Shown: one piece after another, positions 53,291 to 62,285 of the stretch
Position numbering within the stretch: position 1 is the first letter of the stretch
How the letters are laid out: each line of letters opens with the position of its first letter
From: Limosilactobacillus fermentum
GTDB taxonomy: Bacteria; Bacillota; Bacilli; Lactobacillales; Lactobacillaceae
Assembly: GCF_013394085.1 (NCBI RefSeq)
Contig: NZ_CP040910.1
Span: 586,387 to 650,386 of the forward strand
DNA length: 64,000 nucleotides
Reading direction: 5' to 3'
Translations under genes and position numbers: made by a program
Notes under the pieces: model-generated
Databases searched by the model: none
Told to the model about the DNA's origin: nothing
The model's input: the letters and a program-made list of their open reading frames with translations, nothing else

Positions 53291-54148
53291 TTGATCTCAA
53301 GAGCGGAGTACCAACGGCGGCACCAAGAACAAGCGGCGGCCCCCTTAGAAGCTGACTTAGGGCCACGAATTGGGCACCACTTCTTCTTGGCCTTGCTAAC
53401 GGTTTTAGCGACCCTCACCCTGTTGATCACCATTTTGATCAATGGAACGGTGTTAAACGAGTCCTTTGCTAAACAGGAACTAACCAATTCCAGTTTAGCG
53501 ACCTCCCTACAAAATATGATCAACCAAAGCGTGAGCCAGTACGGTTACTCGGGAACGGTGGTAACCACCAAGCAAGCCAACCAGTTAATCGAGCAAGTGG
53601 TCGAAGAGGTTTACGAGGACAAGACGATTCAAGTCGACCTCTCGAGCATTGAAAGTAGCCTTACGAACCAGGCTAGCGAGCAATTAGCTTCGACGCTGGG
53701 AATTTCGGTTAGTCTCGCCAACAACTCGGCGATTGCCGCCATTGAAAATCAGCTAAGCCAGCAGGTCAATTCCCAGTTAAACACGAGTCAGCTCCAGGAA
53801 GCAGCCAGCGCCATTAAAACTTGCAAGGTAATCACCAACTTGGTACTACTAGTGTCCTTGGTCGTTTTGGCCCTGTGCCTAGTGACCGCCACTTTCATGC
53901 GAACGGTCTCGTTTCCAATTACAATTGGCGATGCAATGGCCTGGGTTAGCCTCTTGTTTAGCGGACTATTGCTCTTGCCGCAACTCTGGTCGGGGGCGAT
54001 CACCGATGATCAAACCCTGGCGCCCCTAGTTTCACAGGTGGAGACTGACGTTGTGAACAAGGGCTGGTCCTTAGTGGTGATCCCGGTGGCCATCTTCTTG
54101 CTCTGCCTATTGGTGCGGGTCTGGCGGCGGTTTAGCAGACGGGCTTGA
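53291..54148 (+). CDS. Membrane protein of unknown function, downstream of ccpA
   Basis: 285-residue protein that I do not recognise. It has a hydrophilic N-terminus, a membrane segment at about 30-52, an extracytoplasmic region of about 120 residues rich in Ser, Asn and Gln (about 55-172), and three further membrane segments (about 175-197, 205-227 and 255-275). The start is TTG 53291 after GGGGGTG (53279-53285). The 17-base gap from ccpA suggests co-transcription. Its Ser/Asn/Gln-rich loop suggests a surface-exposed domain. Confidence 0.72.
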   Translation: MISRAEYQRRHQEQAAAPLEADLGPRIGHHFFLALLTVLATLTLLITILINGTVLNESFAKQELTNSSLATSLQNMINQSVSQYGYSGTVVTTKQANQLIEQVVEEVYEDKTIQVDLSSIESSLTNQASEQLASTLGISVSLANNSAIAAIENQLSQQVNSQLNTSQLQEAASAIKTCKVITNLVLLVSLVVLALCLVTATFMRTVSFPITIGDAMAWVSLLFSGLLLLPQLWSGAITDDQTLAPLVSQVETDVVNKGWSLVVIPVAIFLLCLLVRVWRRFSRRA

Positions 54149-54173
54149 AAAAACGCCCATGATTTAGTATAAT
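54145..54173 (+). promoter_or_regulatory. Promoter of yebC
   Basis: TTGAAA (54145-54150) and TATAAT (54168-54173), 17 bases apart; the -35 overlaps the stop region of the upstream membrane protein. Confidence 0.85.
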
Positions 54174-54214
54174 TTGACTGTTTGTTATCATTTAAAGAAA
54201 AGAGGAGTTAGTTC

Positions 54215-54958
54215 ATGTCAGGACATTCAAAATGGCATAACATCCAAGGGCGTAAGAACGCTCAGGATGCCAAGCGTGGTAAAATTTTCCAAAAGATTTC
54301 ACGTGACTTGTACCAAGCCGCTAAAGCAGGTGACCCGGATCCCGACAACAACCCTCAACTCCGGTTGGTAATGGATAAGGCGCGGGCAGCTAACATGCCT
54401 AAGCAAAATATCCAACGGGCCATTGACAAGGACACTGGTGCTGGTGGGGCCAACTTCGAAGAAATCACTTACGAAGGTTACGGTCCTGGTGGGGTAGCCG
54501 TAATGGTCTTCTGCCTGACCGACAACAAGAACCGGACGGCCGCTGCTATCCGGTCCGCCTTCACTCACTCCGGTGGTTCCTTAGGGGCCACGGGTTCCGT
54601 TTCCTACATGTTCAACCGGCAAGGGTTAATTGAAATCCTTCGTGACGGCTTGGACAAGGACGAAGACGACATGTTGATGGACGCACTTGACGCTGGGGCT
54701 GACGACATGCAAGCCACTGACGACAAGTTCCAAATCTTCACGGATCCTTCCGCCATGACTTCCGTTCGTGACGCCTTACAAGAACAAGGCTACGAACTGG
54801 AAACGGCCGAAGTAACCATGATCCCAGAAAACAAGACCAAGGTTCCTGCCGACAAGGTTGGTCAATACCAACACTTGATCGATGAATTGGAAGACAACGA
54901 TGACGTGGCTGACGTTTACGAAGCAGCCTTCGTTGAAGATGCCGACCAGGGCGAATAA
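54215..54958 (+). CDS. yebC: YebC/PmpR family protein
   Basis: 247-residue protein of the YebC/TACO1 family, which includes both transcription regulators and factors that aid translation of difficult proline motifs. The N-terminus [14 protein letters not shown] is invariant in the family, and [14 protein letters not shown] is at about 113. ATG at 54215 follows AGAGGAG. In many lactobacilli yebC directly precedes comGA; here two other genes lie between. Confidence 0.95.
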   Translation: MSGHSKWHNIQGRKNAQDAKRGKIFQKISRDLYQAAKAGDPDPDNNPQLRLVMDKARAANMPKQNIQRAIDKDTGAGGANFEEITYEGYGPGGVAVMVFCLTDNKNRTAAAIRSAFTHSGGSLGATGSVSYMFNRQGLIEILRDGLDKDEDDMLMDALDAGADDMQATDDKFQIFTDPSAMTSVRDALQEQGYELETAEVTMIPENKTKVPADKVGQYQHLIDELEDNDDVADVYEAAFVEDADQGE

Positions 54959-54966
54959 GTTAAGTA

Positions 54967-55007
54967 AAGAGGTTGAGAGAAACTCGTGTTTCTCTCAACC
55001 TCTTTTC
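54967..55007. terminator. Terminator after yebC
   Basis: AAAGAGGTTGAGAGAAAC pairs perfectly with GTTTCTCTCAACCTCTTT around TCGT, then T. Confidence 0.88.
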
Positions 55008-55113
55008 GTTTTGGTAACAGCTAGGTAACGAACGGTGTCAATCGTTACAAATGATATATTACCGTAAATATTCATAAATCTATCATACTTATAACAATCT
55101 ATTGTATACCTTC

Positions 55114-55130
55114 TGTAATGGTCTGGTAAT
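55114..55130 (+). promoter_or_regulatory. Candidate WalR box upstream of the LysM-NlpC/P60 gene
   Basis: TGTAATGGTCTGGTAAT matches the WalR consensus TGTWAH-N5-TGTWAH except one base (GGTAAT for TGTAAT). WalRK controls wall hydrolase genes in Firmicutes, which fits the gene downstream. A TATATT box (55141-55146) follows. Confidence 0.45.
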
Positions 55131-55190
55131 TTCTTTCGTTTATATTAAGGGGGTCCTTGTGAAAGGATAAATAATATAAGGATGTGAAGG

Positions 55191-56249
55191 ATTATCAAAA
55201 CGAAACTGATGCTCAAGTGCACGGTGGCCTTAGGATTTGGAACCATTGGCCTTGCAGCCGCCGGAGCAACGGCCCATGCAGACACGATCACGATTCAAAA
55301 GGGTGACACGGTGTGGGGCTATTCACAGCGCTACCACGTGACGATGGGTGACATTGTTAAAGCAAATAACTTAAAGAACCCGAACTTAATTATTGCCGGA
55401 AAGACGATTTATATTCCAACGAGTGGGGGCTCCAGTGCTTCAAGCACGGCGGCCACGGCCAGTTCAACGGCGACGAGCACCGCTACTAGCGCCACTAGTG
55501 CTAACTCAGCGCCAAGCTCGAGTGTGACGAGTTCGAGTGCCAGTGAAGTGGCCACGAACACGTCCGCTACGAGTGCGGTAAGCAGCGCCGTAGTTAGTGC
55601 TAATTTGGCTGCTGATTCTAGCGCTACTAGTACCACGAGCGCAACCAACGTTGTTAGTGCTAGTTCCGCCGTTGCTAGTGCCGACTCTGCAGTAAGTGCA
55701 TCTAGCGATTCAGCCACGAGTGCGGTGGCATCTTCTGCCACCACCTCCAGTGCTGCTAGCTCCGCTTCCGCCACGAGTACGGCCAACACCACGATGGTGA
55801 CGGTCTCAGCCACTAGTGCGTCCTCAGCAAGCTCATCAACGGCTTCATCAACGACCACCACTTCCACGACTACCACAAGCACGTCGGGAGTGGCTACTTA
55901 CAGCGCCGCCCAAGCGGTGGCCCGTGCCGAATCCGTAATCGGTACACCATACGTATACGGTGGAAATACCACGAGCGGCTTTGACTGCTCCGGGCTAGTT
56001 CAATGGGCATATGGCCTGAGTTCTACTTACCGGACGACTTACCAACAACAAGCCTTGGGAACCCACCATTACGACGTTGAAAACGCACCGGCTGGGGCGA
56101 TCGTCTTCTTTGGCTCCGATAGTGCACCGTACCACGACGGGATTTCGCTCGGGAACGGGACCTTTATCCAAGCCCCAGATACTGGTCAAACGGTTAAGAT
56201 CACGAGCATGTCCGCTTACACGCCAAGCTACTACGTGGTTATCAACTAA
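55191..56249 (+). CDS. Secreted LysM-NlpC/P60 peptidoglycan hydrolase
   Basis: Wall-bound endopeptidase of about 350 residues: signal peptide ending AHA-D, one LysM domain (ITIQKGDTVWGYSQRY to TIYIP), a Ser/Ala/Thr-rich linker of about 150 residues, and an NlpC/P60 domain with the catalytic Cys in DCSGLVQWAYG and His in YHDGISLGNG. The first ATG in frame is 55209, but it lacks a ribosome binding site; AAGGATGTGAAGG (55178-55190) instead sits right before in-frame ATT (55191) and ATC (55194). A start there gives the signal peptide its basic N-region (IKTKLMLK). A TGA at 55185 excludes anything further upstream. I list ATT 55191; the downstream ATG is the conservative choice. Confidence 0.85.
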   Translation: MIKTKLMLKCTVALGFGTIGLAAAGATAHADTITIQKGDTVWGYSQRYHVTMGDIVKANNLKNPNLIIAGKTIYIPTSGGSSASSTAATASSTATSTATSATSANSAPSSSVTSSSASEVATNTSATSAVSSAVVSANLAADSSATSTTSATNVVSASSAVASADSAVSASSDSATSAVASSATTSSAASSASATSTANTTMVTVSATSASSASSSTASSTTTTSTTTTSTSGVATYSAAQAVARAESVIGTPYVYGGNTTSGFDCSGLVQWAYGLSSTYRTTYQQQALGTHHYDVENAPAGAIVFFGSDSAPYHDGISLGNGTFIQAPDTGQTVKITSMSAYTPSYYVVIN

Positions 56250-56278
56250 TAAGGGTGTTTCATTATTTTCCCCAAAGG

Positions 56279-56307
56279 AGCTGCGATAGGGATGTCGCAG
56301 CTTTTTT
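56279..56307 (+). terminator. Terminator after the LysM-NlpC/P60 gene
   Basis: AGCTGCGA and TCGCAGCT around eight bases, then seven T. Confidence 0.88.
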
Positions 56308-56361
56308 TATTTATAAAACCAGGATCGTTAAGAACCTTATAAACAATTAACCCCGCTTTAG

Positions 56362-58397
56362 CGTAAAAATCCTCAAAGTTTATTCATGTACGGGTGGAAT
56401 ATCTGGGAGGCGGGCATTGCTAACGATTTTTACACGGCAGCTATCGTTAGCATGTCCAAAAGTTGGCATAACTTTTGGTATGCTAGCTTTGATCCGGCTG
56501 GGTTTATCACCGTCGACAAACCCCCGGTAGCCCTCTGGTTTATGGTTATCTGTGTTAAAATCTTTGGCCTTCACGGTTGGAGTATCGTTTTATCCTCGGT
56601 CCTGTTTGGAATCGGGTCGGTCTATTTGATTTACAAGATGGTTAAGCCAACTTTTGGTCCCTTAACCGCACGGATAGCCGCCTTCTTTATGACAATCACC
56701 CCGATCGTGGTCGCCGACTCCCGAACTAACAACATGGATGCCACGCTGGTCTTTTTCTTACTGTTAGCCGGTTGGGTTTTACAAAGGGCGGTTCGAAAGC
56801 GACGGGGATGGCTGGTATTGGTATCCTTTGCCCTAGTGGGGGTCGCTTTTAACATCAAGATGTTACAGGCATACATGGTTTGCCGGCCATGTATCTTTAC
56901 TACTGGGTTGCTAGTCGGCAGAATTGGAAAAGGGTACTTACTCAGACCGTGTTGGCCACCTTGGCTTTAGCCGTGGTTAGCCTCAGTTGGCCCCTGGCGG
57001 TCGATTCGACAAGTAAAAGTATGCGCCCTTACATTGGGAGTTCTTCAACCAACTCGGTTTTGAACCTAGCGTTCGGTTATAACGGGACGCAACGGTTATT
57101 TGGGCAAACCACTGGAACCGGGGGGACTTTCTCTGGGATGGGGACTAAAGCGAGTGGTAAAACTAAGACCGGGGCCCCAACGGGTGGTACTAAGCAGGGG
57201 GGAATGAAAAAGCCAGCTGGCGGAGCCCCAACTGGGCAGGCTAAGCCAACCAGCGGGATGAAGAAGGGGACTACAAACGGGGGGAAGCCTTCCGGCAAGT
57301 CGTTAAGTAGTATGCCAAAAACCACCAAGGGACGCCCAACTGGTATGAAGGGGGGCGCTGGCCAAGGTGGCAATGGTATCTTCAACGTTGGGACCGCTGG
57401 GGTGACCCGCCTATTCCAGACGGCATTGAGACGGCAAATTAGCTGGTTCTTGCCATTGGCCCTTTTTGGAATGGTAGCGGCTTACTTGGCTGCGTACGAT
57501 CGTAAGAAGAAGTGGTGGCAGACTAACCGGAAGCAACAAGATGTTCTTTATTGGGCGGGGTGGCTAATCCCCGTTGGGGCCTTCTTTAGCGTTGCTAACT
57601 TCTTTCATCCTTATTACACCATCATGCTAGCGCCTCCGTTGGCGGTATTAGCGGCCCTGGCCATTACAAGTGGGCTAAAAAAGGCCACGTCGAAAAGGGA
57701 TGATAAGAGGGCGCGCTGGTTGCGTTACCTTTTATTCATGGGCTTAGGGACCACCGCTTGCCTTCAGTCCTATTATGTTTGGGCTTACTATCCGTGGTTA
57801 AGTTTGGTTATTTTGATTTTGACCGCGGTTGCGTTGGTCATGATGACCTTGATCCCAGCTAAGGAACGCCTCTTTTTAACCTTAGGGGTAGGTTTCCTTT
57901 GTTTGGCTCCGGGTTTTTGGGCCCTGACCTCAACGATCTCTGGTGAATCCGCGGCCGTTCCGACCACCGGACCGTCCCTACTGAGTCGTGGCGGTGCGAC
58001 CACCGGACTTGGCACTGGTACGGTGAATACCCAACTGATCAAATACCTTAAACAACATAATGGCAAGTCAACAACCTACCTGTTTGCCACCACCGATTCC
58101 AATACGGCCGCCCCGTACATTATCAAGACCGGTCAGGCCGTGATGACGATCGGGGGCTATAACGGGACCGATAACGCAATTTCCCTGAAGAAATTTAAGC
58201 AATTGGTCAAGGACGGGAAGGTTAAATACTTCTACATTTCGAGCCACACCAATAACAACGCAATTGTTAAGTGGGTCAAAAAATACGGTACCAAGGTGAG
58301 TGCCAGTGCATATGGTGGCACAAGTAGCCAAACCAAAGGCGTGGGTGCCATGGGAAGTACCAATGCGACCCTTTACCGTTTATCAGCATCCAAATAA
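56362..58397 (+). pseudogene. GT39-type glycosyltransferase, truncated and frameshifted
   Basis: Multi-membrane glycosyltransferase of the ArnT/PMT-like family (compare Bacillus YkcB). Readable parts include SWHNFWYASFDPAGFITVDKPP and DSRTNNMDATLVFFLL. At about 56880 one base is missing in a T run (GGTTTGCC where GGTTTTGCC restores the frame), so KMLQAYMV continues as LPAMYLYYW in another frame. The 5' end is also gone: the frame is blocked by TAG at 56359, before the usual first membrane helix, and there is no ribosome binding site. The middle has a roughly 90-residue Gly/Lys/Thr/Pro-rich loop. About 670 codons remain. Confidence 0.85.
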
Positions 58398-58472
58398 GGC
58401 CTGGTCAAAGGGACCGTACAACTAAGTAGGATTAAATACCTTACGTTCTCTAACTAAATAATCGGAAATGCC

Positions 58473-58511
58473 AAGGGCTGAGAGGAACCCAATTGTTCCC
58501 TCGGCCTTTTT
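58473..58511 (+). terminator. Terminator after the GT39 pseudogene
   Basis: AAGGGCTGAGAGGAAC against GTTCCCTCGGCCTT, followed by TTT; a variant of the recurrent GGGCTGGGAG hairpin. Confidence 0.78.
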
Positions 58512-58588
58512 AGCGCCCTAGATTTTTTGCCATTAATTTCGTCACTTTTTCCGTGTCCTCCGTACTTAGTAAACAAGGAGGGATTAAC

Positions 58589-59548
58589 GTGGAAAGTTGG
58601 TTACGAAAAGAGATGGCCACCATGATCGGTGAGCGGGTGGCCGATGCCTATATTTTGCCCCACCAGGGTCGCTACCGGTTAGCCTCCTTTGAACGGGGGC
58701 AGGTAAAGGAACGGCGTTCGTTGACGCTGGCCGGGGGACAACAGCTAATCGCTTATTTTAAGTACCGCGCCAATATGGCGGTCACTGAGCACCGGCGGCC
58801 ACAGTCAGGCGGGATCAGTTGGCCCAGTAAGGAAGGGGTGGTCAACCTGCGCTTATCAACCGTAGGTGATTTTACGGGGCAAGAATCGTTAGTCATCCGC
58901 TTCATCTACCCGGTTAGCACCGACTATCAGCTCCTGGTTCCCACTCAATGGCAGAACTTACACCGGTTTGCTCGCCAGCGGGGGCTGGTCTTATTTGCCG
59001 GTCCCCTAGGATCGGGGAAGACGACCACCATGTACCGTTTAGCGCGCGAAGTCAAAAAAGAGCAGGTGGTGATGACGATCGAGGACCCGGTTGAAATCGA
59101 AGAGCCCTGGTTTATCCAGACCCAGGTCAACGAACTGGCGGGGTTAAGTTATCAAGAACTGCTACGGGTGAGTCTGCGCCACCGTCCCCACATTTTGATC
59201 ATTGGCGAGGTGCGCGACCCAATGACGGCGAAGATGGCGGTGCGGGCGGGTTTGGCCGGGCAGCTAGTTTTAGCAACGGTCCATGCCCGTAGCGCGGGTG
59301 GGGTTTACACTCGCCTACGCCAACTGGGGGTGAGCGAACTGGAGTTAGCCCAAGCGGTAACTGGGGCTTGTTACCAACGCCTGGTTCCCCTAGCTAGCGA
59401 AGGGGCGGCGGTGTTATTTGACTTTGCCAGTCCGGGGCAGGAAAAGGAAACGAGGAAGGTGACCCCACTGTGGGTGAAACACTTAGGGGAGGCGGTAGCA
59501 AATGGGAAGATTACGCAGGAAACGGCGGAAGAATTCGCGGCCGGTTAA
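58589..59548 (+). CDS. comGA: Competence pseudopilus assembly ATPase ComGA
   Basis: Type II/IV secretion-type ATPase that drives assembly of the DNA-uptake pseudopilus at the membrane. The 319-residue protein has Walker A GPLGSGKT at about 138-145, the Asp box around MTIEDPVE and the Walker B/His region GEVRDPMTA and ATVHARS. GTG at 58589 is seven bases after AAGGAGGG (58575-58582). First gene of a tightly overlapping comG operon; I see no clear competence sigma-factor box upstream. Confidence 0.95.
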   Translation: MESWLRKEMATMIGERVADAYILPHQGRYRLASFERGQVKERRSLTLAGGQQLIAYFKYRANMAVTEHRRPQSGGISWPSKEGVVNLRLSTVGDFTGQESLVIRFIYPVSTDYQLLVPTQWQNLHRFARQRGLVLFAGPLGSGKTTTMYRLAREVKKEQVVMTIEDPVEIEEPWFIQTQVNELAGLSYQELLRVSLRHRPHILIIGEVRDPMTAKMAVRAGLAGQLVLATVHARSAGGVYTRLRQLGVSELELAQAVTGACYQRLVPLASEGAAVLFDFASPGQEKETRKVTPLWVKHLGEAVANGKITQETAEEFAAG

Positions 59549-60533
59549 AATGAAACAGGGGCAAATGGCGGACTGGCTCTTATTCTTGGGGGACGGTATT
59601 GACCGGGGGATTAGCCTGCGCCGGCTGGTAAACATGTCACAACGGCTCTACCCGAAGTGGCAGGGGATGTTTGATGAAATTGACCAGGCAATGCTCATGG
59701 GCAAGCCCTTTGCCGAGGCGCTGGGCCCTTGGCTTTCGGTCGATACTTACTACCAACTACGCTTGGCAGAACGCCATGGTAAGTTGGCGGAAACGATTCA
59801 CCAGGTGGGCAAGTTCATGGCACTGCAAGCAAAGCAACGGGCCCGTTTACGGGCGGTCATGCAGTACCCGGTGATTTTACTGGTCTTTTTAGTTCTAGTG
59901 ATCGTAATGGTGATTCACTTTGTCCTCCCCGAGGTCGCTAGTTGGGGCAGCGGGGCGGGGCTGGCCATTCCCCCGTTGGTTACCACAATTGGTTTAACGT
60001 GCGCGGGGGCACTACTCGCTTCAGTGGTCCTGTTGGGCGTCCGGTGGATGACAATAGACCCAGAGCAGCGCGTCCGCTTCTTGTGCACCCTGCCGGTAAT
60101 TGGGCGACCCACCAAGTACTACTGGTCCTACTACCTAGTGGCCAACGTAGCCGTGATGGTCGAAAACGGGATGTCCCTACAAGAAATTAGCCGGCTGGTT
60201 GGTCAATTTGATCAGCGCTCGATGCTTTATTTAGTTGGTCAAAAGATCAGTGGAGCCCTAGCGCGAGGACGACCACTAGAAGCCGTCGTTTCACATCTCG
60301 ATTACTTACCAAGGGAGCTGCCTTCATTTTTAAACCGGGGCCTAACCCAATGGGAATTAGGGGAGGAATTAGCGGCCGTGGCCCGGTTAAATTATCAGCG
60401 CTTGTCGTCACGGTCGTCGCAATTGTTGGAGTTAACCCAGCCGCTGATTCTGGTGATGATAGCTGCTGTGGTTGTGGTGATGTATTTAAGTATCCTGATG
60501 CCAATCTATCAATCATTACAGGTGGTGGAATAA
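59502..60533 (+). CDS. comGB: Competence pseudopilus membrane platform ComGB
   Basis: Polytopic membrane platform (GspF-like) for pseudopilus assembly; 343 residues, with membrane segments at about 120-145, 170-195 and near the C-terminus. ATG at 59502 is preceded by GGGGAGG and gives a very basic N-terminus (MGRLRRKRRKN), overlapping comGA by 47 bases. ATG 59550 is possible but has no Shine-Dalgarno sequence. The stop overlaps comGC (TAATG). Confidence 0.9.
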   Translation: MGRLRRKRRKNSRPVKMKQGQMADWLLFLGDGIDRGISLRRLVNMSQRLYPKWQGMFDEIDQAMLMGKPFAEALGPWLSVDTYYQLRLAERHGKLAETIHQVGKFMALQAKQRARLRAVMQYPVILLVFLVLVIVMVIHFVLPEVASWGSGAGLAIPPLVTTIGLTCAGALLASVVLLGVRWMTIDPEQRVRFLCTLPVIGRPTKYYWSYYLVANVAVMVENGMSLQEISRLVGQFDQRSMLYLVGQKISGALARGRPLEAVVSHLDYLPRELPSFLNRGLTQWELGEELAAVARLNYQRLSSRSSQLLELTQPLILVMIAAVVVVMYLSILMPIYQSLQVVE

Positions 60534-60850
60534 TGTTAAAGAAATTGAAAAAACGGGTGGCCAAGGGCTTTACCCTGGTGGAAATGACGATTGTCTTGTT
60601 CATTATTAGCTTGTTAATCTTGATCATCGTGCCCAACCTAGGGGCGCAAAGAAAACACGCCACTTCGGTTAACCAAGAGGCCTTAGTCAACATGATTCAA
60701 AACCAGGTTGAGCTATACCATGACGATACGGGTGACGTCCCGACCGATTTGTCCCAACTAGAAAAGGGTGATTACCTAACGGCTAAGCAGGTTCGCCAGG
60801 CTAGCCGCGAAAATATCACGCTCCAAAATGGTCAGGCCGTTGTTCAATAG
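60533..60850 (+). CDS. comGC: Major competence pseudopilin ComGC
   Basis: Type IV prepilin-like protein, 105 residues, the main subunit of the DNA-uptake pseudopilus. The prepilin peptidase site is KGFTLVEM at 11-18, cut before Phe13, with the conserved Glu at mature position 5 (E17), followed by a hydrophobic helix. ATG at 60533 overlaps the comGB stop. The longer frame from 60350 lies inside comGB. Confidence 0.95.
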   Translation: MLKKLKKRVAKGFTLVEMTIVLFIISLLILIIVPNLGAQRKHATSVNQEALVNMIQNQVELYHDDTGDVPTDLSQLEKGDYLTAKQVRQASRENITLQNGQAVVQ

Positions 60851-61313
60851 CCAACGGCGCGCCTTTACGATGGTGGAAGTCGTGATCGTATTGGCCATCA
60901 GTGCCCTAGTGATCGTGACCACCACCATTCCTTACCAAAAAAGGAACGCCGAGCTGAGTGAGGAACAGTTTTGGCGGGACGTTAAGCAGCGCTGGCAAGA
61001 GGCCCAAACCCGGGCCCGGGTAGAGGGAAAGGCGACCTTTATCTATTTGACGAGCCGATCGAAGCGAGAAATTAGATTTGAGTATCACACTGATAGTGGG
61101 AAGAAGGTAACGGAGGAGGTACTACTTCCCAAACAACTTCACATTGCCTCTAACGAAGATATGGTCAAGATTTACAAAAACGGCTACGTTAGTCCGCGGA
61201 CCTGGTCCTTTGTTTCCAAGTTAACGATGACCAACTACGACATGAAAATTCAGATGGGTTGGGGGGGATACTATGTTCAAAAGACTGCGGTGTGGGGCTT
61301 TCCTGCTGGCTGA
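60828..61313 (+). CDS. comGD: Minor competence pseudopilin ComGD
   Basis: Prepilin-like protein, 161 residues, with RRAFTMVEVVIVLAIS at 10-25: cleavage before Phe13 and Glu at 17. ATG 60828 overlaps the last 23 bases of comGC; a TTG at 60840 closer to an AGG is an alternative. The remainder resembles ComGD-type minor pseudopilins in size and hydrophilic pattern. Confidence 0.87.
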   Translation: MVRPLFNSQRRAFTMVEVVIVLAISALVIVTTTIPYQKRNAELSEEQFWRDVKQRWQEAQTRARVEGKATFIYLTSRSKREIRFEYHTDSGKKVTEEVLLPKQLHIASNEDMVKIYKNGYVSPRTWSFVSKLTMTNYDMKIQMGWGGYYVQKTAVWGFPAG

Positions 61314-61569
61314 GCAACTGGTGGCCCTGACGATTTTGGGCGTGGTGGTCGCCAGCTTGGTGGTGGTAACGGAGCAAGTCGGGGTCAAGCGTCGTCAATT
61401 AGAACAAAACTTAGTCGCCAGTCGCTTAGTTAAGGAGGCGACCGATCAAATTGCGCTAGGAAAAGATCAGGTGGCACTGAGTCGGCAGGGGGTCCGAGCG
61501 CAGGCAACGAGGCAGGGGGCCAGGGCCTTTATCGGTAACAAGACCCTAGTCGAAATCAAGGGGGAATGA
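61273..61569 (+). CDS. comGE: Minor competence pseudopilin ComGE
   Basis: Small protein of 98 residues with a prepilin-like N-terminus (GAFLLAEQLVALTILGVVVAS; Glu14 is the equivalent of E5) and a short hydrophilic C-terminal part. It overlaps comGD by 41 bases and comGF by 4. Assigned from position and the pilin helix; sequence conservation in ComGE is low. Confidence 0.8.
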   Translation: MFKRLRCGAFLLAEQLVALTILGVVVASLVVVTEQVGVKRRQLEQNLVASRLVKEATDQIALGKDQVALSRQGVRAQATRQGARAFIGNKTLVEIKGE

Positions 61570-62009
61570 GCATGCGACAGCGGGCCTTTACAATGGCCGA
61601 AGCAATCGTAGCCTTAGCATTGGTGGTGTTGGTGGTGAACCTGTTTGGCCTGGTAATGGGTGGGTATGGCCGTTTAACCAAGGTCGACGCTTCAGAACCA
61701 ACCAATTGGTACTTGTTTATCAGCGAGCTAGAATCCAAGGATCATCAGTTTCAGCTAGTGGAGGTCGCCAAAAATGGGGTTAGTGTATATAGCAAGACAA
61801 CGAACAAAACGTACCGTCTCTCTCGGCAGGCATCCGGTCAGTATATCTATTTATCAACCGAAGGAAAGGGAGGCTTTTTGCCGATCTTTGAAGGTCAAGC
61901 CACTAAATTGACCTGGGAGCAAGTCGACCAAAGACGGGTCAGGTTTACTTATAAGGGGGGACGACATGAACAAACGGCGGTGGTATGCTTTGCGGCACCG
62001 GGCGACTAG
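61566..62009 (+). CDS. comGF: Minor competence pseudopilin ComGF
   Basis: 147-residue prepilin-like protein with RAFTMAEAIVALALV at 6-20 (cleavage before Phe8, Glu12), followed by a ComGF-type domain. ATG at 61566 overlaps the comGE stop (ATGA); ATG 61572 is an alternative. It overlaps comGG by 44 bases. Confidence 0.87.
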   Translation: MSMRQRAFTMAEAIVALALVVLVVNLFGLVMGGYGRLTKVDASEPTNWYLFISELESKDHQFQLVEVAKNGVSVYSKTTNKTYRLSRQASGQYIYLSTEGKGGFLPIFEGQATKLTWEQVDQRRVRFTYKGGRHEQTAVVCFAAPGD

Positions 62010-62205
62010 TATCCTACTGGCGCTCCTGGCAATGGGATGTGTGACGGGGATTTTAGTTACCGTCAGCAATTACATGACCAATCAGGAACGGATAACGAGG
62101 CAGTTAATTCGCGAGCAACAAGAGGCGGCGCGACAAAATTTACGGCAGGCAAATTCACAAGCGACAAGCAAGGGAAAAGCAAGTGAAGGAGGCACGGTAA
62201 ATTAG
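61966..62205 (+). CDS. comGG: Probable ComGG
   Basis: 79-residue protein with a basic N-terminus and one membrane helix (about 14-36), then a Gln/Arg-rich helical tail. It has no clear prepilin cleavage motif. Assigned as ComGG because it is the last overlapping gene of the comG operon. A roughly 80-base gap with a promoter separates it from the methyltransferase. Confidence 0.68.
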   Translation: MNKRRWYALRHRATSILLALLAMGCVTGILVTVSNYMTNQERITRQLIREQQEAARQNLRQANSQATSKGKASEGGTVN

Positions 62206-62221
62206 GAAAGCAAGGGCTTCC

Positions 62222-62250
62222 TTGAATTTGTGAACGAAACTAGGTAAAAT
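62222..62250 (+). promoter_or_regulatory. Promoter of the YtxK-like methyltransferase gene
   Basis: TTGAAT (62222-62227) and TAAAAT (62245-62250), 17 bases apart. The transcript would begin shortly before AGGGAGTGA (62271-62279), the ribosome binding site of the CTG-started gene. Confidence 0.78.
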
Positions 62251-62285
62251 TGGTTTATCTAGGATTTTGAAGGGAGTGACCACGA

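Noticed and set aside
55409-55882. 157-codon minus-strand frame rich in Val, Ala, Leu and Glu
   Set aside because: It is the antisense of the Ser/Ala/Thr-rich linker of the LysM hydrolase; low complexity explains the open frame.
55427-55890. Repeated GCTAGT/ACTAGT-like units, considered as a CRISPR or VNTR array
   Set aside because: Units are irregular and encode a Ser/Ala/Thr linker in frame; there are no constant repeats with unique spacers.
56362-56970. The two GT39 frames as two separate small membrane proteins
   Set aside because: They join seamlessly into one family domain by adding a single base, and neither has its own ribosome binding site.
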